A stretch of DNA of 64,000 bases, taken from positions 787,001 through 851,000 of the forward strand of contig JAUTXW010000556.1 of the NCBI GenBank assembly GCA_030620095.1, read 5' to 3'. Below, piece after piece: positions 35,791-47,600 of the stretch (positions within the stretch are counted from its first letter, which is position 1; each line of letters opens with the position of its first letter). This stretch comes from Kuschelorhynchus macadamiae (lineage: Eukaryota; Arthropoda; Insecta; Coleoptera; Curculionidae). Position numbers and translations under genes: made by a program. The notes below the pieces were generated by a model. The model searched no databases. It was not told the DNA's origin and saw nothing but the letters and a program-made list of their open reading frames with translations.

Positions 35791-37680
35791 AAATAAACTA
35801 AGAAATAAAATTCAGTTACTTACGTTTAGAAATAAATAAAGGGAACTATTCTAGGGACTGTAATTTGTCAACTGTTCAGACTGTGCTATTTATTTGTCCG
35901 CTTCCTAATCACAAGTTTGGGTTAAATTGAAACAGTCCCAAAAAAGCTGTATGTTTTTTCTACAGACATTTTTGTGACTAGACAGTCAGAATTCCTTATA
36001 CAAATTGCACGTGTTACGATACAAAGCGCATGCAGTAATTGTTTGCATGTACCTAGAATCATAAGATATAAAAACTCGATTTGTACTAAAATTAAGGCTT
36101 GCGGTTTTTGCTAATCCGTCAAGTCAACAGCAACTTTTTATCAGTCAAGTACAGGCTGTTTTTTACTACAAGAAGATCTCAAACAGAGTGACGTCATCAA
36201 AACCAAAAAGAGGGTTCAGGAGATTTATGTGTCAATGTGCCTACCTCACCCCATGACTGCGCTGCCATATATTTTAAGGTTATCACTAAAGCCCATGATT
36301 GTTGTTAATTCCCCATTATCCATCATAGGGTTAAACTAAGTGTTAATCAGATGTTTAACTAAAACAACGCCAAAATCACTACTTCTATAACCGCTCCGCC
36401 ATTTATTTATTGGAAATCAATAGAATCAACTTCTCTCTCCCCTCCGAACTTAAAGAGTACATATTTTGGCATCCCAAAGAGGGTTGAACCAACCGTTAAC
36501 CAAAATCTAAGTTTGGGCATGCCCCAGATGCTACCCTCATACCTGAAGTGTGTCGCCATTAATTGTTGTGTAAAACTGTCGATCCGTCAACTGTCTTCAA
36601 TCCCTCCCCTAGAAGCTGAAGCGGATAACTTGACGGAGGGTTGAACCTGAAGACACCGTTGGACAAGAAATTGACTCCAGGTCTAAGACGTACGCCCACA
36701 GCTAACCTAAGGAAGAGAATACAACATTACCAGAAAGGTTTAGCAAATTCGCAGCTATTAGTTTCATCATCTCACAACTCTTCATATCCACTATAAGTGT
36801 TTTGGGGGAGGGAGAGGCTAGATCCGAAAAAACTTACGCTAGCCTCCATCCCGATGAGTTTCTTTGGTCCTTCTGCATTGCAAGTGAGCCTCCTTTACCC
36901 AAGAAATAGAAATTTAAGTTATGTGTATTTTTTTAACAATTTTGTGTTTATTTATTGATCACTCCCAGTCTCCGTGATTAAAAGTGTTAATTCATTTCCT
37001 TACTTGCAGCAATAATCCTAGAACAAGTCACTTTCAAGATACGGCAAATATTTGCCCTTAACCCTGAATAAACGATATTGTTTTTCAGCTTTTACTAAAA
37101 AATTTTAAGCATCATTTTCGTTAAAAAGGAAGTACATTTTCCCTTTGGTTTTTTTATATAAATGTGTTGGTGGCATCACAAAAAAGTTTTTTTTGCATTG
37201 CACGACGGGAAGCCTTTTTTTACTTTTATAGAAAAATAGCGTTTATGACCATTTGGTCCGATCGGGTCCTCCAAAAAAACTAATTTCTACGTTTTGAAAT
37301 TTCCGACAAAACTGCTCTGGTTTGAGACATCTATGCCCACAAACCTTACAAAGCAAGAAAACCCAGTGACATTAAGAATTTTAATATTTTTTTTCATACT
37401 TTTACTTTTTTTTTATTTTGATAAAAACTTGTCAAAAGATACTTCTACTTGTCACTAATAAGCGTACCAAATGTGTGTTGAAAAAAATGTTTTTATAACT
37501 ACTTGACTTTCCTTTTGAATAAAATCAAATTTATCCGAATTTTATTTTTTTATATTAGTAAATTAAAAAAAATGTCTAGTTTAACAAAATATTTTAGTGC
37601 AATTTTAAAGGGAATAAAAACCTACATTTAAAAAATAAACCATTCGGTTTGGCTGATTTGCACAAAAACTACAGACGAAT
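35791..37680. other. Intergenic, nothing recognised
   Basis: About 1.9 kb downstream of the transporter gene. No coding motif. Slightly CG-richer near 36.2-36.9 kb. Confidence 0.4.
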
Positions 37681-37685
37681 CAATT

Positions 37686-37691
37686 TTTATT
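37686..37691 (-). terminator. Candidate polyadenylation signal AATAAA of the transporter gene
   Basis: TTTATT on the plus strand reads AATAAA on the minus strand about 265 nt past the stop codon. It is the first canonical hexamer I found downstream. Confidence 0.4.
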
Positions 37692-37955
37692 CACATTGAA
37701 TTGCAGAATAATGCTACGCCTATTAGTGACCACTAGAAATATATTCTCACAATTGTTTATCAAAACGCCATTTTTCGACAAGTCAAAAAAATATTATACA
37801 ATGCAAAATGTCCGGTTTCTCTTCCTTTGTGAACCCACCAACATGATTATAAAAGAAATCAATGGGAAAGAGCAGTTCTTTATAAGCAATAAAAATAAAA
37901 CAACAACTTCTATAAAAAACTACAAAAGATATAATAAAAAAAATATTTACAAACG

Positions 37956-40919
37956 TTATTTTCTAACCCTAAGTTCAAACGAGTGCTGTTCTTGTCCTAT
38001 GAGAAGGTACTGTATTTCCTCCAGAGTTTTACCCTTGGTTTCAGGTATGTTCTTCACAATGAGGATGCACCCAACTAAACTGCACGCGGAGAAAAACAGG
38101 AACGGGTACGACATCGAACCGGCCTGGTCCACGGATATCTGGAATATTTTAGACACAAGAGCTCCCATGAGAACGGAAAACGTGTCGGCAATACATAGAG
38201 CCTTGGCTTTCACGCTGGTCGGAAAAAATTCACTTAGAACTGTTACCGTTCCAAAAGACAGCCCAATGCTGAACATGATATTGTACGCAACTAGTGCTGT
38301 TATCGGTAGCCAGAACACGCCCTCCATGTTATGTCCGAAATCTTTAAGGAAGAAAAATATCGCCAATGCGAGCACAGACACTGAACAGCCAGCAGCTGAA
38401 GTGATAAGCAACACTCTTTTGCCAAATCTGTTGATAACGAAAAACATAGTTGTAGATACAGCTATTAACTCGACGGTGCAATACAATATAACTGATAATG
38501 TAGTGTCGATGCTGCTACCAGACTCTTGGAAAATCATCTCGGTATAAAACAAGCAAGGGTTTTTGCCGCTAAATTTGTTCGTCAAACAAACTATGATGAA
38601 AATAAAGCACGCTCTTCTGTTACTGGCTACAGTAAACAAGTCCCACAAACCAGCTTGTTCCGTAGTTCTTTCTTGCCTCACCACCGCTTTGGCTATGGAG
38701 TCCATTTCCTGATCTACATCTAACTTCCCCCTGAGGCTCTGTAAGCTCTTTTTGGCAGCTTCAAAATTGCCTTTCTTGGTGTAGTAATAGGGTGACTCGG
38801 GTGCCAAAGAAAAGGCTATCATGTGGATTATCGGTATAATCGCACAGATGATGCTAGAAAGGAATATATCTAAAAATGGCCCAATAATATTGATAAATAG
38901 AGTACCGGTTATAGCTGCGATGGCAATAGTAGCCGTCAAGAATTCCCTTATTTTGGGATCGGATATTTCACCAATGTACATTGGCAACACAGTATATATG
39001 GCTCCTTCCACGGAACCAATGACAAATCTTAGTCCAGTGATCGTCCAAATTGTTGTAGAGAAAGCTATTCCGATAAAGCAGAGGGAACTCCACGGCGCCA
39101 CCAAAAGGATAGTGTTTTTTCGACCGATTTTGTTTACCAACATCGCCGCTATAATGGCACCAGGAGGCGCCCCTAGGAGAGGAGCTACGGCGCACCAGGA
39201 ACCTTCATCGGTGGTGGTCGGTATGGTAGAGTTCGGCGAGAGAAGCTTGGGAAGAAACGGCGAAGGCCATCCTAAGTTGATGCCAGAACTTAGTACTGAA
39301 AACGCTCCTGAAAATATTTTTTGTTTAAATTAAAGGGAATCTCGAAGATCTCATTTAATGCGTTACTATTTAGTGTAGAATTTTGGTATTAATGTAATAA
39401 AACCTATAAATATAGTATATTTTTGCCAATATATTTGTGGATATAGTAAAAAAAGTAAACTAAACAAGAAATCGTATATTGTGTATTTAGTGTAGCTAAG
39501 AAAATGGCTATATATTATCTCTAGTGTGATTTTTAAAATTGCAAATCGCACAATAAGGGCTTTTGCTAATTTTGGTTCTCCAGGAAACAAAAATCGGAAG
39601 CCTCTACTTAGAGACGCAGTTGACAAAAATGCACAAACTAGAAACTTCTTGTATCAAACTGTGTATCTCGATTGAATTAGAGACGTTTAAATTTGTATAT
39701 TAACTTCGACTATTATTTTTGATCTAAAACTAAATAAATATAACAGGAATATTTTTGTTGTCCACGTAAATGCCAGGCGATATGATAGTTTCAACATTTT
39801 AGTTGAATAAATTAAAGCTCATTTTTTATTTTTTTTTTTTGCAAATTTTATTTACACGGCAATTTTCTTAATCTAAATCACCGGTGTACAGTATTTGCAG
39901 TTAACTGGGTGAGTAATTTTTTTGATACTGATTTTTTAACCAGCTGAGTATATTGGATTCGCCCCAAAATTGTTCCAATTCACCCATATTTAATTTTTGG
40001 GCAAAATTTGAGGTCAAACGAAAAAACAGCTTTAAATACTAGTTTTTTAAACATTTTATTACTTCACCATTTTGTTCCATATACTGGATTCATAACACGC
40101 TTAATTTTCGTGCAAAATTTGAAGTAATTTAGACCTGAAGTTTTTTAATACCGATTTTTTAAATATTTCTCTCGGATTCTTACCAAAATATTACCAGTTC
40201 ATAACTCTATGACCTTTGCTTTTAGTTGGGGTAGAATTGTTTTAGCTATGCCGGGAACAGACCGACAAACAGTCAGGCCGACAGGAAAACATGTTTCTAG
40301 AGACCCTAAAACGTGAAGATCTGTAAAAACTTTATTGGGCAATTTTTTACAAATTCAATAACTGCTATTTCAAATAAAAAAAACCTTGTAAAATATTGAA
40401 AATCGGACGAGCTGTTAAAAGTTAAATAAATATGTATAGGGTGGCCCCTCGACTTTGGGACACTACTTATCTGAGAAACTGTACCAAAGAAGAAAGTTAA
40501 TTACTAAAATCTTCTGGTTAGACACAGTTTTGCTCATTTTTACACATTACGATTCATCAATCGGCTACCAAAAAATATGCACTGTGTTCCATATAATTTT
40601 TTTTAAATTATCCGAAAACTCTGCGTTTCCATATGTCACCTATTTTTTCTGGCAACGGATTTTAACAATTTTGATAAAAACCTAAGGCTTTTGTATTCAA
40701 AATTTTTGGATGTCTCCGTAGGCTAGGGGCCAATGAATGGGAACCGACCCTGTATACATTTTACTAAAAGTGTCCATAATAGACAATAAAACAAATGACG
40801 ATTAACTACATTAACCACTGATGACATATTAAGGAAAATATGTGCAAATATTTACCTGCTATAGTAGCAAAATATTGAAAAAAGTACTCTTGGTTAATGT
40901 TTAATATATGAACTTTCAT
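37956..40919 (-). CDS. MFS sugar transporter, facilitated trehalose transporter Tret1-like (two exons)
   Basis: Predicted 12-helix plasma-membrane sugar carrier. Exon 2 (39307-37956) opens after the acceptor ATATTTTCAG. Exon 1 (40919-40856, 64 nt) ends at AGCAG|GTAAAT. Both are phase 1, giving 471 residues, a usual family length. The join reads ...QYFATIA-GAFSVLSSG, as expected for helix 1. Visible marks: GWPSPFLPKL (34-43), TTTDEGSW (52-59), NKIGRK (80-85), PMYIGEIS (130-137), PESPYY (191-196), NRFGKR (314-319), SEFFP (380-384), PETKGKTLEEI (443-453). An in-frame stop lies just upstream of the ATG. The usual QQxSGxNxxxFY of helix 7 reads NKFSGKNPCLFY, and GPxPW of helix 10 reads GTVTV, so the substrate may differ from trehalose. 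The intron is 1548 bp. No disruption is seen. Confidence 0.9.
39945..40375 (+). repeat. Composite repeat copy inside the transporter intron
   Basis: Shows the family marks GCAAAATTTGA, CCATTTTGTTCCAT, TTACCAAAATATTACCAGTTC, TTTTAGCTATGCCG, GAACAGACCGACAAACAG and ACGTGAAGATCTG. It is diverged and lacks the terminal hairpin seen in other copies. Confidence 0.65.
40434..40757. mobile_element. Mariner-type MITE candidate in the transporter intron
   Basis: The left end TGTATAGGGTGGCCCC and the right end, on the minus strand TGTATACAGGGTCGGTTCCC, are similar inverted ends of the TACAGGGTG type with TA at both edges. About 320 bp, no coding. Confidence 0.45.
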
Positions 40920-41015
40920 GACTGTAGGCTACACCTCATTATTGCTATAACAAAAATTTAATCTCGTTTTATTGAACAAAAATGTAATCTCATCAGTTTT
41001 TCGATTCGTCTCAAC

Positions 41016-41023
41016 TATTTATA
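41016..41023 (-). promoter_or_regulatory. Possible TATA box of the transporter gene
   Basis: TATAAATA on the minus strand about 100 nt upstream of the start codon would place transcription start near 40990. No clear initiator was seen, so this is tentative. Confidence 0.3.
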
Positions 41024-41825
41024 ATTTAGGCAAAATTCCCAAAGCAAATTTACTTTGCTAATTTGCCTATTATTAGCTTTATACAATGGAAAATAAATTG
41101 TGTAAATTATTTGTTTCGCATGAATATAATGTGGATACAGCTCATACAGAGGAAGATTTTCTACTCATAATTTAAAAATGAAAAAAAAATGTTCCTAGTT
41201 ATTTATCAATTTATGTTTAAAATACTGGGTGGTCTAGCAAAGGCATTGATAAATTTCTTTTTAGAAGCAGGTGTGAACGGAATTTTATTATAACAATAAA
41301 AAACTCTGTTCTTAGATATGTTCTTAGATATGTCAGATCTTTTATTTGTTGGTAAATGTAACCACCACCAGTTCATCCCCTCTCTAGGCCTTTGTTAGCA
41401 AGATATGGCAGCACTACTCAAATTAAGTAAATTATTATTAAGGTGTTAGTTTTTATTACTACTTTTTAGAGACATTTTCGCCTTTAACACCAAACTTTTG
41501 TAAACCTATATCATCCTATTTTTAAGGGGCGATTGTGATTCAAAAAAGTTTACTTTTAATTTTAAACCTCTTCGTACAGTATCCAAATAAAAATCGGTAA
41601 ATTTTCTTTACTACGGTACTCCCTCGTTATAAAACTTTCCATTCATTAGGAATAGTAAAGTGTAACCCAATTTAGTTCCGCACATAGTCGTTTAGTATAT
41701 TGTCTTTTCAAACAATTTTATTGTGCGCCATTTTATTCCACCACATGGGAAATCGGACCAATATTTTACCAGTTTCTACCTTTGCCACACTTATTGCATG
41801 ATTTAAAATAAACTGATTTTTTTTA
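41024..41825. other. Intergenic upstream of the transporter, nothing recognised
   Basis: AT-rich. Repeat-array words begin to appear near 41727 (GCCATTTTATTCC, ATATTTTACCAG). Confidence 0.35.
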
Positions 41826-41829
41826 AGAT

Positions 41830-43100
41830 CGCCATTTTGAATTCGTACCAGTTAATCCTGCATCATATTCAATTTTGCTGCAAGATGTCAAATGAATAAG
41901 AAGATTTTTACATAGATTTTTAGACGTTTTATTTGGCCGCCATTTTGTCTCTTCGTCTTGAATTCGTACCACAATTTTTCCAGTTAATCTCTAAATATCT
42001 CCAAAATTTAAAATTTATCTAATAGGTAGATTTTTTTTTTAAATAATTTATTCGGCCACAATTTTGTTTTGCTGTCTTGGATTCATACAAAAATATTGCA
42101 GGTTGATTCCTTGGGTTTGGTGCAAAATGTGAGATAAATTGGATTTCTTTTTTAGTAATAATTGTTTTAACATTTCACTAGGCCGCTATTTTGTTTCGTC
42201 ATATTTGATTTTTACCAAACTAATACCAGGCCATCCTCACATAAACCTCAATTTTTGATCAAAATTTAAAATCAATCGGGAAGCAGCTCTTAGCTACGCA
42301 GCGAACTGACAGACAGACCAACAGACAGACAAATGGAATTGAGGTAACATATTGTTTGATATCTAGGGGCGCTAAAACGTAAATATATGTAAAACCTACA
42401 ATTTATTTCACGATTACAAATATTTCATTTGACCGTCTTTTGTTCCGCCATCTTGATTTACTACTGCAATTTAACCAGTTCATCTTTGTACTACAGTTAA
42501 TTCTGTACAAAATTTAAAACCAATCTATTAAGAAGTATGTATCAGTAACACTCTATTTCGCTGCTATTTTGTTCCTCCATCTTGAGTTAGTACCATAATT
42601 TTACTAGTTCATCTCTTTACCATAGTTAGTTATAGCATACAATTTGAAATCAATCCAATAAGTAGCTTTTTCAGGGTGACTTTTTAAATATATATTATTA
42701 AGCCGTCATTTTGTTCCGCCATCTTGGATTCGTACCAAAATTTTACCAGTTGGTTCCTACATAATACTAGATTTTTGTGCAAAATTTGAGATAAATTGAT
42801 AAAGTTTTTTAGTAATAATTTGTTAAACATTTAACTAGGCTGCCATTTCGTTCTGCCATATTGGATTTTTACCAAAATGTTCCCAGGTCGTCCTCCTATG
42901 ACTTTTAAGTTTTGACCAACATTTGACGTCAATCGGGTAAGTAGTGTTTTAGCTATGCCGCGAACAGAGAGATCGACGGAATTGAGAAAACATTTTTTTC
43001 GGCATCTAGGGACCTTTGAAACGTAAAGTACTGAAAAAATCTCGAAGGGTGATTTTTTCACGGTTACAATACTTCCCTTTTACGAGGGAATTAAAAATGA
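41830..43100 (+). repeat. Composite tandem array, 105-140-bp units with a terminal module
   Basis: Units start at about 41832, 41937, 42054, 42181, 42431, 42560, 42699 and 42838 with variants of GCCGCCATTTTGTTCCGCCA, followed by CTTGGATTCGTACCAAAATT, TTACCAGTT and GCAAAATTTGA. After the fourth and eighth units comes a longer module: GCTATGCCGCGAACAGA, cagacagac, GGCATCTAGGG, AAATCTCGAAGGGTGATTTT, then TACAATACTTCCC and, in the second copy, a small hairpin. So there are two four-unit composites in tandem. Non-coding. Confidence 0.85.
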
Positions 43101-44172
43101 ACAGTCCGTATAACTTCTGCCTTTGTAAAGACGGAAGAAAATGTTAAATATGAGAGTTTTGTGGATTTTTATGAATCATTTATATATTATCAGCGAAACA
43201 ACGGCATCAAATAAAAAAAGATATAGTATAAAATATGATAAGTATGGTTTTATTTTTGGATTCTACAAAACTTCTCGAAATATTTTAACTTGTAATTTAT
43301 GTCACGTAGTATATTTATGTCCATCTTTGAAATAAAAGACCTGCTACATTTTTTAATTATAAGTATTTATGCCAAAAGTAATGTCAAGATGACAATGATA
43401 CTTTAGTCCCTGTATTATATAATTGTATCGAGAGTTTTAAAGATACGCATATGTAAGTAAAATAATTTTTTAAATTTAAATATTTCAGATTTTCAGAAAC
43501 GATTGCAAAACCACATAGTTATGTTATATAAAATAAGTCGAGAAACTTTCGTAGAATCCGAAAATGTGATAAAAACCGATTTGAAATAAGCGAGAAAATT
43601 GATTTTCACACTATATCTTTTACTTCCCTTCTAAGAGAGAAGGAACTATTGTAAAAAATCACCCTTCGAGATTTTTGCAGATCTTTGCATTTTAGGATCC
43701 CTGGTCCCCGATAAACATTTTCTCCAATTTCCGTCATTCTGTCTACAGGCGTCACAGCTCAAAAACTACTTATCCAATTGACTTGAAATTTTGTACAAAA
43801 ATCGAGGGTTAGACTGTTAAATTTTTAGTGCGAATGTTTAAATATTCGGTAAAATTCCATTTCTTGGAATAAATCCTTCTTTTTATGGAGGAAAATAATT
43901 AAGGACATAATTTATTTTTTGTAGACCGCCTAAATAATGTTATAAAGAATAAATAATATTAATAATAAATATGAATAAATAAATTAAAAACTTATATAGA
44001 CTGTTCATTGTAAGTAGTGCAGGGTACGAGGGAAGTTGTGGGTAAAGGTGAATTTGCCGATTTTTTTGTTTCACTGATAATATTTTTGAATGGTCTATAT
44101 AAATCCACAAAACTTTCATATTTAACATTTACTTCCACCTTTATAAAAACAAGTTATAAGGAATGCTTATTT
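43100..44172. repeat. Inverted ~100-bp pair bracketing ~0.9 kb
   Basis: The plus strand from 43104 to 43200 (TCCGTATAACTT, AATGTTAAATATGAGAGTTT, GTGGATTTTTATG, ATATTATCAGCGAAACA) is matched by the reverse complement of about 44060-44168 with scattered changes. The similar short frames at 43141 plus and 43940 minus are copies of one another through this repeat. It may be the inverted termini of an element. Confidence 0.6.
43625..43875 (-). repeat. Composite repeat copy in inverse orientation, with terminal hairpin
   Basis: Read on the minus strand: TTGTACAAAATTTCAAGTC, AATTGGATAAGTAGTTTTTG, CAGAATGACGG, AATCTCGAAGGGTGATTTTT, then TTCCTTCT-CTCTT-AGAAGGGAA and AGTAAAA. It shows the same family end as the arrays. 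Confidence 0.75.
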
Positions 44173-44300
44173 GTCTTTGGATTGGAAACTAAGAAGTGAG
44201 GCTGGCGATATCCTAAAATATAGAAGGGTTACAAAAAAAGTTTTTTACAAAAATTGAATAGTAAGAAAAAAATAATAATTCTACAATATGTTGACATATA

Positions 44301-44711
44301 CACGGTCGTCCTTTTTTATTATACGTGAAACAGACACAGATACACCTGTTTGTTATTAAATTTTCGGATTTTAATAAAAAATTTAAACATGTTTTATATG
44401 CATCAAAATTCATTTGTTTTCCAGTTATTGAAGTTTCAAAAGTGTTACTTTCACATCTTTATTATCCTGTGGAACCTAAACGGTTTTCTTAGGCCAAAAC
44501 GGTTTGCCCCTGCATTTTCCTGTCTAAGTTTTTAATTAACTTCTTTGACACCAACTTCCGGTTTAACCGAAAGTGTAAAAAAATTGGCAACCGGAATTTT
44601 GACAAAACATAGATAATTTAAAACTAAGATAAAGTGCTAACCGCTTTACTTTAAGAAAAACCGTTTGGGATATTACAGGGTAAAAAATAATATTAAAAAC
44701 GGACGACCCTG
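44301..44711. mobile_element. 411-bp mariner-type MITE
   Basis: The left end CACGGTCGTCCTTTTTTATT and the right end, on the minus strand CAGGGTCGTCCGTTTTTAAT, are inverted repeats flanked by TA on both sides (44299-44300 and 44712-44713). TA duplication and a CAGGGT start fit Tc1/mariner-derived MITEs. No transposase inside. Confidence 0.65.
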
Positions 44712-44713
44712 TA

Positions 44714-45970
44714 TATACCAAAATATTCTAGAGCTATTATTATTTTCCTAAAATTCCAAATTTGTAGAAAAACTTTTTTTCGTAACTCTTCTAGATCTCA
44801 ATGGTTTTGTGACGACAATATTATTTAAAACTGAATAGAGCTAGTGCCACCCAGTATGAATTATACCAAAATATTATATAGTTATTGCCTGAAATTACTA
44901 TAATACCCTCCAGAGATAAGTGACACTATCTCAGATGCAGTTAGATAGAACTAATATTTAATTTAAAACAAGATTATTCTTTGTGTAGCAATCAAAACAA
45001 ATATTATTTGATGTTGTGACGACGGTTGACTTTGATGTTAACGAAGGTGACTTTGCGGTGAATGATTTATGAAAGTCACATGTCAAATAAACTAAGTCAA
45101 ACTTTAGTACTAGGCACATTGGAAAAAAACCAGGTAGGGGTATTGCACTTTTTCGGCATTGGTATCAAATAATCAAATAGATTATAAAATTCTAAATGTA
45201 TGTATTTAAATCTGTTTAACTATACTTCTACACACTTGCTACTAACTGCTCGCTTTAAACACTAAGCTCTTTAGATTCGGTGGCTAATTTTATGAATGAA
45301 GAAAACATTGTTGAGACTGTATACTTTAAGCATGTTTTTTGATTCATCATTAGAACACTATATTATACTTTCTTTTTCAGTTATCTCGTAAGAAAAAATA
45401 CGTCATCTTGAGGCGTTTAGCGAGGGAAAAAATATCAAATTGTTGGTAAATTGGTCCTTTCCCCTAATAGGTATCTTTGATAATGAATCTTAATTTTATT
45501 AAAGAAAGTTAATTGACTCCTTGGTTTTTTCGTGGACTTTTCTTTAGGAAAACTCCTCGCGAAAACCCACGTTAGGCCCAGTTGCTGACTGTACTATTTA
45601 GGGGAACGCTGGTTTTTCTAGATCCGCGTCCAGATACTAATTTTGTTTATTTAAAATTTTAAAAGGTTGTAAATAGCATTAAAATTAATTTAATGCCCTG
45701 AAACTTACCTCAGTGGTCAATTATTTCAGGGATTGAAAACGGGTAATCCGTAATTCAAATATGTCTTTAATAAAGGCAATTTTATCACTGGCTAGCCTAA
45801 CAAAAATTTGATGAGTGAATTCATCAATATTATCAGTCACTGGTCGATGGTTTTCTCTTCTCATCTCTAGCCATACGTCCAAAAATTTGAAGATGGGCAA
45901 AAAAGGTAAAATAAGAAAAGGAATAAATAAGGAAAAAAAATCTCTCAAAACCTACCAATTTTGTCATAAG
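44714..45970. other. Intergenic, nothing recognised
   Basis: AT-rich. The 75-codon minus frame at 45721 borders a donor-like GAG|GTAAGT at about 45704 but carries no domain. Confidence 0.4.
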
Positions 45971-45975
45971 TTGTG

Positions 45976-46145
45976 TTTTTTTAGTACCCTATAGAGAAAT
46001 AGTTCTGGTTTTTCTGATTATATAGATACCTGAGTTAGTACATCTATCTAAAAAAATGGGCGAGAAAATAAAGAAAAACAGTGCCATCGCAGGATGGGTT
46101 TAATGTAAATTAAGTAATAATTTTCTTATACCAGGGCAGTCCATA

Positions 46146-46196
<51 letters not shown>

Positions 46197-46455
46197 CAAC
46201 AAATTAAATATAGCAAAAGATACTAAATTATTATTTAATTATAATTAATTAGTGATACAATAAACTTGAAACAATTTTTTTTTAATACCTTATATAACAC
46301 TAGTTCTGGTTTTTCTAATTATATAGATACCTGAGTTAGTATATCTATCTAAAAAAATGGGCAAAATTAAGAAAATAAAGAAAAACAAAAAAAAACATAA
46401 CACTGCGTTTAAATTTAATTTAAATTAAGTAATAATTTTCTTATACCAGGGCAGT

Positions 46456-46494
<39 letters not shown>
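45976..46494. repeat. Tandem duplication (301-bp offset), each copy ending in (AT)n
   Basis: Both copies share AGTTCTGGTTTTTCT, TATATAGATACCTGAGTTAG, CTAAAAAAATGGGC and CTTATACCAGGGCAGTCCAT. They are followed by (AT)n at 46148-46194 in copy 1 and about 46457-46494 in copy 2. The unit boundaries coincide with the microsatellites, suggesting unequal exchange or a repeat-tail origin. Confidence 0.85.
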
Positions 46495-46496
<2 letters not shown>

Positions 46497-47230
46497 ATTA
46501 CTTTTAAGTGGAATATAACCGAAGTTATTTAATTTTTTCACGCAAAAGTAAAGCAGATTCAAAAACTTCAATCTATCCCCCACAATTTTCCAATTTACTG
46601 TTTGTTTCTACGACGTGCCACAATACTAAAAAAGCAGACTTAAAGAAAATTTGCTTAATTTTTTTTTGGTTTTTCTTATTGAAAAACTCCAAAGCATCCA
46701 GTCACCTTAGATAAAACGTAGTTATTACCACTGTCAAAGTTAAATGACTATATATTGAAATAAATTATATTTTAAAACGATTCCTTGGGTATTTTTAAGT
46801 TCGGCATTGGATATTTTTAGGGACATAGCCACAATCTGGCGCGTAATACTTTCCCCAATTTAGTAATATCTGCTTAAGAAAAGTGGCTGTCCTTTCATAT
46901 GTATGGAAAATACCTATACTTGTTTCATATAGGTGCTATTCGATTACCTTATGTGGAACAGTTGGTGCAGGAAAGACTATAACTGATATTTGTAAACAAG
47001 GATTATGTAGACTCCCCGTGGTGAGGGAAGCGGGTTACAATTGAGACAGTGTTCGCAATGTTGTAGGTGTTAATCTGAAGTTTAAGTTGGTCATCTACTG
47101 GATGCGTAGTCTTTATCTTCGGCCGAATGTGAAATATGTAGGTGGCACGACTTTGGTAAGTCCGAGGACATCCTCTACAGGCGCGTCAAACGCGTTCAAC
47201 AGACTTTAGTTATTTTCATACGCTTTCAAT
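46495..47230. other. Intergenic, nothing recognised
   Basis: No domain. Slightly CG-richer from 46.95 to 47.2 kb, just before the Harbinger relic, so it may belong to that element. Confidence 0.35.
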
Positions 47231-47236
47231 ATCTGA

Positions 47237-47600
47237 GTGTTCCAAATGATTGTAAGTGATGTAAACTTTCTGAAACGTTCGTACATTACAATAAGGCAGC
47301 AGGCAAAACAAAAACGACGAGAATGTTGGGTGAACGCAGATTTGACAAAAAGAACCAGATTGGGAGAGTTTCATCGTTATCACAAAGACCTACAGGAAGA
47401 TAAGTTTTTTGTCTATTACAGAAGGAGTAAACACACATTTAAAAAAATAATTCAGCAGCCAGTTACAAAATGGTTAAAGTTTAGAGAAGCGATATCCACA
47501 GTTTCCTTTAAACATCTTGAGCATGATATTTTTGTCTCGCATATTCATGAAAAAACTTCGCTCGCTCACCGCCATATTGACCTTCTCAGCATCTATTTCC
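47237..47600 (+). pseudogene. PIF/Harbinger transposase (HARBI1-like) N-terminal relic
   Basis: The frame reads RRECWVNADLTKRTRLGEFH, then LQEDKFFVYYRRSKHTFKKI and TKWLKFREAIS. This matches the region before the catalytic core of Harbinger-type nucleases: RRxWVxP, GEFxxLxxxLxxDxxxFxxYFRMS, and TxxRxAISPxERL. The following residues (LEHDIFVSHIHEK) diverge and the frame ends at 47650. No DDE core was seen in the next kilobases, so only a 5' fragment survives. Confidence 0.75.

Noticed and set aside
37696..38547. 283-codon plus-strand open frame
   Set aside because: It runs antisense to the 3' part of the sugar transporter. The minus strand carries family motifs throughout and the plus frame has none.
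38821..39333. 170-codon plus-strand open frame
   Set aside because: Antisense shadow of the transporter's long exon.
45721..45948. Candidate first exon for the transporter with a GTAAGT donor
   Set aside because: The sequence does not fit the family's helix 1, whereas the exon at 40856-40919 does, with matching phase.
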